This document shows positions 45,268-55,981 of a DNA stretch of 64,000 nt, one piece after another. Source of the DNA: Metallyticus violacea (lineage: Eukaryota; Arthropoda; Insecta; Mantodea; Metallyticidae); assembly GCA_030762175.1 (NCBI GenBank), contig CM060842.1, positions 47,077,001 through 47,141,000 of the forward strand, read 5' to 3'. The notes beneath the pieces were generated by a model. It saw only the letters and a program-made list of their open reading frames with translations, ran no database searches and had not been told where the DNA came from. Position numbers and translations under genes: made by a program. The first letter of the stretch is position 1. Each line of letters opens with the position of its first letter.

Positions 45268-45605
45268 ATACACAATTCAAGCAAAGAAAAAACTATGTTA
45301 ACATAACAAAACTGAAAATGATGATAGTCTTTTACAGTTACAACAGTTGCTCAAAATGCCCACCATCAGCGTCGATACACTTCTGAGTACGTTGAACTAC
45401 TGATTGAGCAACGTTTGCGAAAGTGTCCTCAGCGATTGCAGCACATGCCGTTTCAATTTCTTCCCGAAGTGCTGTCAGTGTAGCTGGTTTTCTACGGTGT
45501 ACAACATCCTTAAGTGTTCCCCATACGTAGAAGTTCAATGGAGTTAGATCCAGAGAACGCGGGGAAACTCAATCGGACCTCATCGTCCTATCCAGTACCT
45601 TGGGA
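45268..45605 (-). pseudogene. Tc1/mariner-superfamily transposase C-terminal relic
   Basis: The minus-strand frame 45338-45538 reads MNFYVWGTLKDVVHRR, then LREEIETACAAIAEDTF and VQRTQKCIDADGGHFE. This is the C-terminus of an insect mariner-like transposase (usual ...SPDLTPLDFFLWG.LKD.VY...GGHFE). Just upstream a frameshift separates it from a PRSLDLTPL block at about 45535-45565. Downstream of the stop, AGGGTGCAAAAAATGTATACACA near 45253-45275 may be part of a terminal repeat. The family A SINE begins right where the upstream coding would continue (45607). Confidence 0.75.
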
Positions 45606-45606
45606 A

Positions 45607-45790
45607 CCACTACGGGTAGCCGAGGTCGTTAAAGCGCGGACTCGTGAGCGGGAGGTCTGGGGTTCGAATCCCGCCAGGATCGTTCTCCCTGACTGAGGTT
45701 TTTTCCGGGTTTTCCTCAGTCCTCATAAATGGAAAATGCCGGGGAGGTATCCTAAACTTAAGCCTGGAACAATTACTTCCTTAATATTAT
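45607..45790 (+). mobile_element. SINE family A, 3' altered
   Basis: CCACTACGGGTAGCCGAGG, GTTAAAGCGCGGACTCGTGAG, and the B box GGTTCGAATCC are clear. The body continues through TTTTCCGGGTTTTCCTCAGTCC and AATGCCGGGGAGGTATCC to CCTGGAAC. After about 45785 it departs from the other copies, so the conserved CCACCGCCTGTGG end is missing. Confidence 0.82.
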
Positions 45791-45932
45791 CCCTTGAATA
45801 TTATCCCCATCTTTCGATATCACTCTGTATAAAAAGTTATATAATTAGCACATTTTTATTATTGGTCATACTCATGTCAGCATCATACGAATTTAATGCC
45901 TACATTACAAATCTTGAACTGTTTGAGGCTAT
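45791..45932. other. Spacer between SINE and possible zinc-finger fragment
   Basis: AT-rich, nothing recognised. Confidence 0.5.
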
Positions 45933-46240
45933 CTAATTCTCCTTTGAAGTTAACTGTAGGGTTCGTTGCGCCGCAATTGCATTCACAGCAAAGAATTTTG
46001 GAAACATTTGCCCCGAAATAGATTTTCTTTGACGAAAATCGTCAAATGAACTCATAATATGCTTCTCCTCTTCAAGAGAGACACTGACTTCGTCATTTTC
46101 TGTCAATTTTCCATATAATGTGATGTACTGATGTTCTGGATATTTCACATTTACCGGCTATTTCTTCACAAGACATACAAACATATCTTCCTCCAACAGG
46201 CTGAAAACAATCAGTGCAATAGTGTAGTTTGTTTATGAAA
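45933..46240 (-). pseudogene. Possible ZZ-type zinc-finger fragment
   Basis: On the minus strand CTDCFQPVGGRYVCMSCEE (about 46160-46216) is followed, after a one-base frame change, by KYPEHQYITLYG and an acidic stretch ENDEVSVSLEEEK. The order C-x2-C, GxRYxC-x2-C and a final H/PEH recalls a ZZ domain ending in HPEHxxxR, but the usual D.DLC..C part is missing. It could be a decayed host gene copy or part of a mobile element. The open frame itself spans 45933-46148. Confidence 0.3.
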
Positions 46241-46955
46241 TAGCGCTACGGCTAGAAGAATCACGTAAGTTCCTATCGGGATATTTAACGCAAAGCTTCA
46301 ATGTTAATGAAAAAGGTTGGTCTAAAGCATTGACTTGGCCTGATAAATTTTCCCATTCATTTCAAAGCTTCTAAACAGAAGTTTTTATACAACGGCACTT
46401 AAAGCTCACAGCGCGAGGTGCTAGTTAGCATGTTTTCTACTATCCTTGTCTGGCAGAGGGTACCGGGGTTAACCAGTACTCTTTGTCGCAGTTCCAGGAA
46501 ATTCTTTTATGACGGTACCTACATAACCGCCTTTCTTATTCTTATTAGTTCTGACTAATTGTGAACTGTCCGTGGGAAACGATATAAGTCCAAAGCTAAA
46601 ACTGTAAAAATGTTGTTGCACTTCCGTTATTATTTTTTTTAAAGAAGTTATATTACTTAAAACTGCCATTATATGTATCAAGATGCAAAGATATGAGCTT
46701 TTTAAATAACAAAATCATATCATGAAGCGACATTTTTTAACCCTGGAAAAGATATGTGCCAAGGAGTCCTTGAGAATTGATAAAGTCTCGGGAGTCAGCC
46801 TGCGTTACAAGAGTCCATTACTAATAAACGCAAGTGAATATTACATTGCGTCAATAAGAAGATTCAAAGAGAATTTTTGCTTTATATAAAGCTTTACTTT
46901 TATTTAATGCACACGTTTATTCAAACAAATAAATAAAGTCACTTGAAAATATATT
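46241..46955. other. Spacer, no gene seen
   Basis: Nothing recognised. Confidence 0.5.
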
Positions 46956-46959
46956 AATA

Positions 46960-47530
46960 GTATTTATGACATTTTAGATTCATGAACTCTTAACATCGAT
47001 TCTGCAGGAATTTCTTTCTTAGTACTTAGTAGTTTGAACTTGTACATATTTGAACGATTTTGTAGCTTTGCACATTTTCTAATAAAGTGGAAAGTTGTCC
47101 AATCCTCAATATCCCTTAGAGATTGTACCCTACCAGTTTGTTGTATATGACATACCCATAGGTACTTGTATAGTTCCCTTGAAAGCATTTCTGAGTCACA
47201 AGGAGTACCAGTAGGATCATATGCCTTTTACTGGTTATGGATGTGCTCGATCCCCGTTATAGTTCTTAACCAGTACTTGTTTTTATTGTTAAATTGACAC
47301 TTTCGTTAAAGATAACAAACTCTCTAAGAATCGCACAATTTGCTGTATCCCTCCGTACTTATAGCAACCGTTTTAGAAACTGTTTGTACCTGATGAAGTA
47401 CCTCGGTGTTTCCCCAACCTAAAATTTCGGCCCCTTAGACATAGTTCACCTCACAACCATACATAAATTTCATTGTTCTCAGCGGAGTTTCCGATATTTT
47501 TACCAAAAATTTGAAGTGTTGGTGCACGAG
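46960..47530 (-). pseudogene. Non-LTR relic related to the one at 3060-3865
   Basis: The minus strand reads MKFMYGCEVNYV and then AEILGWGNTEVLHQVQ around 47415-47470, the (Y/I)YG.EI.GWG block found at 3080. Further down, KYWLRTITG (about 47255) parallels KYWLRLRQE of the plus-strand relic. The open frame 46964-47188 (LSRELYKYLWVCHIQQTGR) follows. The zinc knuckle is not seen. Weak but consistent block order supports a shared family. Confidence 0.45.
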
Positions 47531-48099
47531 AGATACACACACAAATCGGGAATATTTTAAGCGAAGACTCGACGAAGAAGGTTAATGGCAATGGAGAATA
47601 GAAGGGAGTTGGGGAAGGGGGGCTCAGGGATGAGAATTCTGTTCATGTTTGTATGTATATAAAATTACTCATAGAAAACGTGTGATGCAAGTATATCGGC
47701 GTGTATGTATATTTTGATTGTTGCAAGGACGGTATAAGCGTGTACGGCCATAAGGCCCATGCGACATACTACAAAGTTATTGGCAATGAATGGCACATGG
47801 AAGAGTGGGGGCAGGAATGCAGATTTTTTTGTGTGCATTTAGATAGTTTTCTACGGGAAGGGAAATTGTGAGTGTTTCTTGCAATGTCTAAAAAGTCTGG
47901 AATAAACGGAATTCATGCTCATATGCTTATTGTTTTTCTTTTCTTTTCTTTTTCCTCAATATACACTCTATGTGTTCTCCAACAACACTTTTGGTGTGCC
48001 ACATTTGTTTAAATTATTTGGCAGGAAACACAGTCGACAGCAACAAACGCCGCGATAGTTATTTCTAAATTTTGTATAAATTATGTATATATAAGCGAA
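47531..48099. other. Spacer, no gene seen
   Basis: A G-rich run lies near 47610-47625; nothing else recognised. Confidence 0.5.
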
Positions 48100-48460
48100 T
48101 ATATTATAGCTCTTCCTGTATCTCATTCCATCTTCTTTAACTCCTTATTCTCTGCATTCTTTTTATATTTAATTAACCCATTCTTTTGGAGTCTTCTCCT
48201 TTTTCTTCTGGAAGATGGCTGTCAATTCAAGATCCTTCTTGGTCAAAGACTTTCATTTATTCTTTTCACCTGTCCGTACCACTTGTAGGCGCTTTTCCAT
48301 TTTCTGCAACGCAGTTCTTTGGAATTCATTAGTCCGTATTTCAGTATTTGCAATCCTCTGCATCAATGATGACCAGAAACTTCGTAAGAAATTAATTTCG
48401 ACCTCTAGTGACCCTTGTCTTTTTGACATTTCCCATGTCTCTGTTCAATATAGTAGTAAT
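48100..48460 (-). pseudogene. Non-LTR reverse transcriptase C-terminal relic
   Basis: The minus strand gives LQILKYGLMNSKELRCRKW, then YKWYGQVKRINESLWPRR and a basic SSRRKRRRLQKNG stretch. This is like the common ending of LINE polyproteins in insects (W.GHV.RM...R.P...L......KR.RGRP). Frames shift and the upstream catalytic region is missing. The exact clade cannot be fixed. Confidence 0.5.
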
Positions 48461-51400
48461 ATGCCTTTTTAATGTTATTTTTTACTATTTTATTTTTCTG
48501 TTAAATTTTATTTGATCACACATATAATTAGTTGAAAGATGATTAATAAGGTTTGGTATTTATTGCTCTCTTACTCAAACTTCCTGCACGTCCTAGTAGA
48601 TGTATTTATTTTCTATTAATTACACGGGAAGCTATTGATAGATATTTGGTTTAGGAAAGATTTTATTTACATCTCCAAAAGTAACTAAAATTTATTTTCA
48701 AAGAAAAATATATCCAGAAATAATTAATTAAATATTACCCCATTTTCTCTTTCTACTTTTGCCATTTCTTAAGATTCTCATTTAAATAGAAACATTTTTC
48801 AAAACTAGCGCACAATTTCACTTAAAAGTAAACGACACGTTTTAAAAAGAAACACACTAAGACTCGCAAGCGCTTGTGTTTAAAATGCTTTTTACAGGCA
48901 TTTTTGAGCGAGTTATGGTGTCATAGACAAACATTTAAGTAGTATCGCGCTTTTTCATGTTATTCGAAAGTTGCTGATAAAATATGCTCAGTGAGAGTTA
49001 GACCAGCAATATTAATTTCAAATGCTTGCAGGAGTTCATGCTGCACCTTAGGCATTCTAAATTGTAAATGGGAAACATTTGGAATATGTTTCAAAGAAGC
49101 TAGTAAATTCTGTTATACTGAATTATGTCAAACTGGAAGTGATTCAGTTTTTGCTCCAAAATTGTGATGTTATGTATTCTTTTTGTTCGAAACAAATTCA
49201 AAGAAATTAAAAATAGTAAAATCTTCTTCAATGTGCTTTTAAACACATTATATTTCAGATAAAATGAAAAAAGGAAAATCGTGTTATTTTAAAATGTTAT
49301 CGATGATGTATTAAATTAAAAAAAAAATTCTTCTTTTTTCTCAAGAGAAATATCCTTTCATAATGTAAGAATTGAGGAGTTTGAGCGTTTTCTCACAAAA
49401 GTATATAAAATAAATAAGATGAAAAATAAAATTAAATAATAATAATTGTATCCGTGAAGTGAATAATTATGTAAGTGCCAAAATGGGAATAATTATATAA
49501 TGATCGAATTATAATCAGTAATTAATTAATGACGAAATTATATTCTGGTTCTTACGTGTGTGAATTATTTATCAGTTTTTAGAGGTTTATTTCAGCTTTC
49601 CTATGTCTATGTATTGGAGCTAAGAAAGTTCCCACTGAAATCATTTTACTTCAATGCTATAATATACTGAAATGCTGACGACATACAGAAGTCTTATCTG
49701 AGCCCATTCTAAACAGTTTCTTGCCTATCTTTCCAATAGCATGAGTTTTGTATACATATTTTATGCAGGTTCAATATTTTGTAAACACGTTTTCAACAAT
49801 CCTATAAGATTTCTGAAGGTCATATACCATCACCAAGTGCATTGCATTTCTTCGTTCCTTATTCATCGTTGTTCAATTGTTTCATGTCAGTGCACTTTGG
49901 GCCCTGCCTCTAATCCCTTTTGAGCAGTTTCCCATACAATAGCCTAATGTTAGCAATAATATTAATTTCCCTATCAATTTGTAATAATTATAAAAATAAT
50001 AAAATATTTGCCGATATGAAATTTAAGATCTTGACGCCACCCAGCTTGGAGACATATAAGATTGTTACTATGAAGTAGCTGTCATGATGGTTACCATGAA
50101 AACAAGGAAAGCAAAAATGAATGGCTAAATGGTGTGTGTATATGTGTTGCATTTCGAAGTTAAGTGTCTTTGTTAAGGCTCCTCCAGTCCACAGCAAAAG
50201 AAAGGGCCTTGCTCTACCACAAAAGGAAGGTTGAAGAGGTTTCTTATATCTGTCATAGGAAAGGAGAGTATCAACAGAATACTCTTGTGTTGTGATAACA
50301 GGTTGGTAGCAACTGAAACCAAATTAGTACATTATGAACGATCTTGAAGCCAATGTTGGAACTTCTGTTACTGCTTTCATAAAGAACAAATTTCGAAGGT
50401 TTTTATTGACGATTTTCAATGAAGCTGTGAAGTGCACTATTCCGAATTGAAGCATCAGTTCTCTAAAGAAAATATTGCAGAGATGACTTGGGAATCCTAA
50501 AGGACTGTAGCTATAACATTCCAACTTTGCTCGACAACACCAAAATCTCTCCACCATTACAACTATTGAAACACTGCACAATAATTCATTTTATTTATTT
50601 TCATAAATTTATACTCACATTAACATATTTAATTATCAGGGAAAATCAATAAATTAATACATTTTATTTAGAAAAAGCTTACAAAGTATTGAAAACTAAG
50701 AAAACATTTCCCTCACGGTCTACCTACATTATACATCCCAGTTATATTTAGAAATGAGAATAAAAACAGAGCTAATGTATTTCGTTACTTTGATACTTTT
50801 ATTTCTAGACAACACTTTGGCCATACATGACCTCACTTCAACTGCTGTACCTCCGAGCTGTATTACAGAACTGAATAACGGTTGAAATTAAGGGCAAAAA
50901 TTCAGTAATAATAACCCAATACAAGCAGTTTCAGTTTCTGGGAAAAGGTACCATGTAATAAAAGTCAAACATCGTAAAACCATTTAGTGTCAACAACAAG
51001 TCCGGTTACCCATTAGTTTTATTATTTTGTTGCTCAAGATCTACCTCTCTGTAAAGGTCACTTTTCTTTGTTGGTATTTCTTAAGAATAGCTCTAGGGAA
51101 GGCTGCGGACAATGATTGAGAGAACAAAGGAAGATCACTCTTCCCATGCCAATGTAAATTAATGTGCTGTAATATTCTAATTCCTAAAGGATGTATGTTC
51201 TCCATTGTGGTCCAGGTTCCAATTGAATCAATTTGCCTACTGCTTTTTCCATCGTCTGAGATGATGGAAAAATCATCGGCAGTCTCCAGATAGATTTTTA
51301 TCAATTTGAAGTGTATTTCAATTACTGTTTAAAGTCGCCGGCAATTGGAGCGTAATACGTTAGAAGTGTTACTTTATTTATATTATTTACATACACTACA

Positions 51401-51774
51401 ACTCCTTAAATAAAAGATTTCGATCGACAAGAAGATTATCTCAAACTGATCGCTCCGACATATTTAGTACGACAAACTAGGCAAAATGCGTTGTCATTCA
51501 CGGCATATACACATTCTCTACATACTTTCTCTTTAAGTGAACATGAACTATGCATTAAGTGCAAATAAGTAAATAGTTATCCTAGCAACTTTGCGTAATT
51601 ATAATAAAGAAAATACTTATTATAAAGCATATAAATATCAGTAGATAGGAAAACTTTCAAGTTTACATGACTTGTCGCACATTCTGCGGTGCTATTGAAA
51701 CCATAATCAAAGATGTTGACAAATGACAAGAACTTGACTAGCTTGAATCTCATTCCACAAAAGTATCGTCTAAT
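48461..51774. other. AT-rich spacer, 3.3 kb, no gene seen
   Basis: Includes minus-strand frames at 49988-50197, 50324-50581 and 51041-51304 without any recognised domain. Confidence 0.45.
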
Positions 51775-51871
51775 ACTTGTACATTACAAGAGAGATTATT
51801 AGTAGAACTCTGTTCCACCAAGGTTCTTCTTTGCTTGTGCTTTACAAGTCCATACTTACAAGTGTACAAGT
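51775..51871. repeat. Small inverted-repeat unit, 97 bp
   Basis: ACTTGTACA at 51775-51783 pairs with TGTACAAGT at 51863-51871. The interior repeats TTACAAG/CTTGT motifs. MITE-like but very short arms. Confidence 0.35.
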
Positions 51872-52757
51872 GATTTGTACTGTGTAGGAATAATGGTAAC
51901 TTCAAATACTAGTGAAATGTTTACTATTTTTTTTAAATTTAGGGAATCAAAGGACCTAAATTAGTGATCTAGTAGTAATGAGAGTGGTGATATTAATGTT
52001 TATGAGAATAGTATGCATAAAGAATGAATATTCAACAATTGTGTACAATGAAATTTTAAGTGTAAGTGCCATTAAAATACCATTTATGGTTCATATTGCC
52101 TCTTCCTGTTAGAAAATAAATTATTTCCTTCTCGTAATCTTTTAAAATAAATAATTTAGTCTCTTTTGACACAATTTTCACAATTTTTGCTTGTAATGTA
52201 AACGTGATTGCCAACAAATACAAGCAAATATAGGTGTATAAATTTAAATAATCCAATGGATCAAGTCAAACACAATCGAGAAGATTAGTTCTTGTGCCAT
52301 CTCTCACCTTAAATTAATACTGCGACATATGTGCATGAAAATTTACGACGGTTTTTTCAAAGCGGAAGATTAAGCTTGAAAGTTCAAAAATGCATATTAA
52401 AGTAGCCAGAAAAATATCAAATTAATACAGTAGAATTTTAAATAATTCCCACGAATTTATAACTAAAGAGTGCACATAAATGAATTGCTCTTGTGATGTC
52501 TCTTGTAACTCTCTAATGAACTTTGCAATATTGTACAGATTTTGTTAAACAGAAAGTTACAACTCCATACTTTAGATTGTACTAATACTTATTGTTATTA
52601 AACCACACTAGTGTGAAATAAGGCCGTGTGACACGCAGTTGTCATATTAAACATTTGTAAATATGTAATGCATGTAAACTTGAAGAGTTTTCCTGCACAT
52701 TGATGTCTTATACCCTGTTATATAATTTATAAATTTCCTTAAAATAAATACGTTAAG
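51872..52757. other. AT-rich spacer, no gene seen
   Basis: Nothing recognised. Confidence 0.5.
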
Positions 52758-52769
52758 TTGATCTATTAA

Positions 52770-52857
52770 TAAACTTAGGCTTTCACGGCCGGCGTCAATC
52801 CAATAAAACGATGATTTATCCGGGGTTCTTGACCGTGGTCTAGAGGTAACACTTTAT
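52770..52857 (-). mobile_element. 88-bp micro-retroinsertion with 12-bp target duplication
   Basis: Perfect direct repeats TTGATCTATTAA lie at 52758-52769 and 52858-52869. The insert stands out as GC-richer. On the minus strand it reads CTCTAGACCACGGTCAAG, then CCCCGGATAAATCATCG, and ends GCCGGCCGTGAAAGCC followed by TAAGTTTA. CACGGTC and GGCCGTG can pair (6 of 7) as the stem of a terminal hairpin. It is unrelated in sequence to the 50- and 56-bp insertions but has the same style of organisation. Confidence 0.75.
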
Positions 52858-52869
52858 TTGATCTATTAA

Positions 52870-54085
52870 ATTAGGATAAACTTGCATATTTCAATAAAAT
52901 ATATTTTTTCTATTTCAATTTCCATATTTATTATTTTTTTACTTTGCATATAAACATACTTTATTAACTTCTAACTATAGACCGTTTGTAATTATTATTT
53001 ACTATTAATAATTTCTGTTTTAATAACTTCTTCAGCCACAAACTCTCCAGATGTACTGCTTGGCGTTTTCTTCATTCCACAAATGTAACATTTCTTTTAA
53101 ATATATTATATAAGACTCTCCAACCTTCTTTATCTCTCATTTATCAGCATGCCATTTTATTTTGAACTTTATTTGATTTTTAATAGAATCAATGAGTTTT
53201 CCCTTCATCGGGTGTACATATTTTAACTGTTTATATTCTCCAATCGATCTCCTCCAAAATCCTCTTTGGTTTATTTCTTCTTCATAAAAAAACTCCCATT
53301 TTAATCTTTCCCAACCAACAATTCTCATTCCGATTATTCTCTTGATATTTTACACACACTCTTTCAGTATAAGACAATCAGATATTCGTGTATTCTAAAC
53401 TTATATTTTAATATTCCTCCATGATGATTTTCTGTACGCTTGTTTTATCCAAATGTAATTACACCGACACTAGCAGTGTTTTGCGGAACATTCAATAATT
53501 AATTTAAAATATTTTATGCACAGTATGTTTAATCAGTTGAAATCTTGAACTGTACTAAATTCTAATGTACAAGTCCATACCAATACCTCAAGGAATAACA
53601 TTTTCTTGGAGGAATCCCGAATATTTGTAAATCTTAAAACCGAATTATATATATGACTGTTTAACAGAAAACTTTTTATTTGTCACAGAATATCTCTCTT
53701 CAAATCTTTGAATAAGCTCGTAGAATGAAGAAGATACAGGCCTCAATTCCTTTAAACCATCTGGAGCCCCAAATGTTCTCTGGATTCTTCTTATAAGAAA
53801 GTTGAAAATTGTTGTGGCATTCAAAATAATGACATTGAATAAAACTTAACTGTAGTATTTAGAGGCAATGTCATTATTTGGAGCAACAGACTTAAGAAGA
53901 AATAATACAACATAATAAACTTTACAATCGTCATTATATAGAAGGACTTGAATTAAGCAACAGAGATCAGATGGAATGGCATTGAGCTCTGTCGATTTCA
54001 TGGAGGAAAAAAAAAAACACTATAACTTTTTTTTTGATAGTATATAATAGAGGGAAGATAGAGTGGAAACGTTTTTACTGACAAG

Positions 54086-54087
<2 letters not shown>
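52870..54087. other. AT-rich spacer, no gene recognised
   Basis: The minus-strand frame at 53137-53328 is Lys/Glu-rich like the coding tails of non-LTR relics elsewhere here, but no motif supports it. Confidence 0.4.

Positions 54088-54162
<75 letters not shown>
54088..54162. repeat. (AC)n microsatellite
   Basis: About 37 uninterrupted AC units. Confidence 0.97.
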
Positions 54163-54165
<3 letters not shown>

Positions 54166-54562
54166 GTATTTTAGGCGATCAGAAGCAAAGGGGTATAAGA
54201 GGCAAATCTGGAAACGTAATATAAACGACCCATGGCGAAATCTGAGTGCTAGATTATTCTGGGTAATGAATATTCAGTATATTAATTGAACTGTGTTGCT
54301 TTATAGCAAATCGTTTTTGAAATACTGAATAAAGATTTTATGTTCTTTGAAGGCAAAGGATACCGGTGTTTCTTACACCTTTGACTTCACATCACGTTAT
54401 TGGCTGACTAGTTTATATTGTGAATATAATTTTTATCTCATCCTAATATATTGAGTTTATGCGGTAGAAGATGAATATATTAAACAAGGAAATTATAAGA
54501 AACAATAAACAATAAAGCAAACATGCTGATACAGACAGTAAAATAAAATTCTTTTAGGTATG

Positions 54563-54565
<3 letters not shown>
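54163..54565. other. AT-rich spacer
   Basis: Nothing recognised. Confidence 0.5.
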
Positions 54566-54597
<32 letters not shown>

Positions 54598-54620
54598 TAA
54601 ACATACAAATCACTTGTACA

Positions 54621-54661
<41 letters not shown>
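54566..54661. repeat. Two (TA)n tracts
   Basis: TA runs at about 54566-54594 and 54621-54661 separated by 26 bp. Confidence 0.9.
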
Positions 54662-54663
<2 letters not shown>

Positions 54664-55669
54664 TTCTTCTACTGTTATCAGTTTTGATGATAATGATACA
54701 AAATATCATTATATAAACTTATATATAATTACACTCATATATTAAACATATTTGGTCATTCCTTTGTGGAATAAAATCTAAATTTTGTCACGTGTGAATA
54801 AGAAAAAAACAAACAAACAAACAAACCAGACGACTAGGTTAATTTTACGTTCCGCTAATCATAAATTGCGTGTGTTACGGATTGAAATATGAAGTACTTT
54901 GAGCAGAAATTTTGAACGAATTCGAGATGATGTCAAAGATATTCGTAACTTTCAATGGTTCCTTCTGAAAAGGAAGGTTTCCTACACTCTTAATAAATAT
55001 TATATTTTCAATTAGTAGAACTAAATAATTAGTCAAACGTCTAAGATTAAGAACGCATTTAATACATTTTTATGAATAACTCTGATAACGGCTTAAAACT
55101 TACAGTTTTATAGTCTTATAAAATGATATTGCTTAAGATTTCACTCTAAATATAATATATTTCAGAGTCAAAAGGGGGATATTTTTGGTGAAATGTAATT
55201 GTATACAATGTAAGAAAATCTTGTTTCAAATTGACCAAATAAAATTTTATTTATATTATAATTTTAGTGCCATTAACTAAACCTTCAATGTTTATACAAT
55301 TTTCAACTGGTTCCAATATCTTAGAGTTTATTTTCTCAAAAGTACGTACTACTGTAAAAAGAAATGTCAGTACATTCGTGATTCTGGATTCAAAGTACGG
55401 TGAATTTGTTTTCATTCGCTACCTTTCCAGTTAATCTAGTGCTCTCACACACCAATCAAAGCTTATCTATCATACTACAGTTGATAAACCGAGTAGTTAA
55501 TGAAAGTTTAGTGCTTTCGAACTTAAAGTATCTTGCACCGCTGGTCCATTCGTACCACTGAGATAATTTCCTGACGTAAAATTATTTCTGATGGAAGCAT
55601 ATAACGTAACTCTAGCTTAATGAATATAAACCGGTTGGCATTTTTTTATATGTGAACGTAGACACATTC
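54662..55669. other. AT-rich spacer, no gene seen
   Basis: Nothing recognised apart from a CAAACAAACAAAC run at about 54810-54826. Confidence 0.5.
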
Positions 55670-55680
55670 AGGCTACAAGA

Positions 55681-55970
55681 CCGCCACGGGTGGCTGAAGT
55701 CGTTAAGGCACGGACTTGTAAGCGAGAGGTCTGGGGTTCAATCCCGCCAGGACCGTCCTCCCTGACAGAGGTTTTTACCAGGTTTTCCTTAGTCCTCATA
55801 ACTGGCAAATGCCAGGGAAGTACCTTAAACTTAGGCCTGGAACGTTTCCTTCCTTAAAAATAAATCCTTTCCCAATTTATCATTTCATTTCGTGTATCAC
55901 CAGTGTCCACCGCCTGTGGTGCCTTAGTAGTAAAAACGGGTGTTAAACATCATTAAAAAAAAAAAAAAAA
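55681..55970 (+). mobile_element. SINE family A, full length with 11-bp target duplication
   Basis: AGGCTACAAGA stands at 55670-55680 and 55971-55981, a perfect duplication. The element starts CCGCCACGGGTGGCTGAAG. It has a near-perfect B box (GGGTTCAATCCC, one base short of family A copies), then CCGTCCTCCCTGACAGAGG, AAATGCCAGGG, GGCCTGGAACG, CCACCGCCTGTGGTGCC, and CGGGTGTTAAACATCATT before an A17 tail. The intact tail and duplication suggest it is among the youngest insertions here. Confidence 0.93.
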
Positions 55971-55981
55971 AGGCTACAAGA

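Noticed and set aside
54560..54745. Tyr/Ile-rich ORF
   Set aside because: Product of (TA)n microsatellites.
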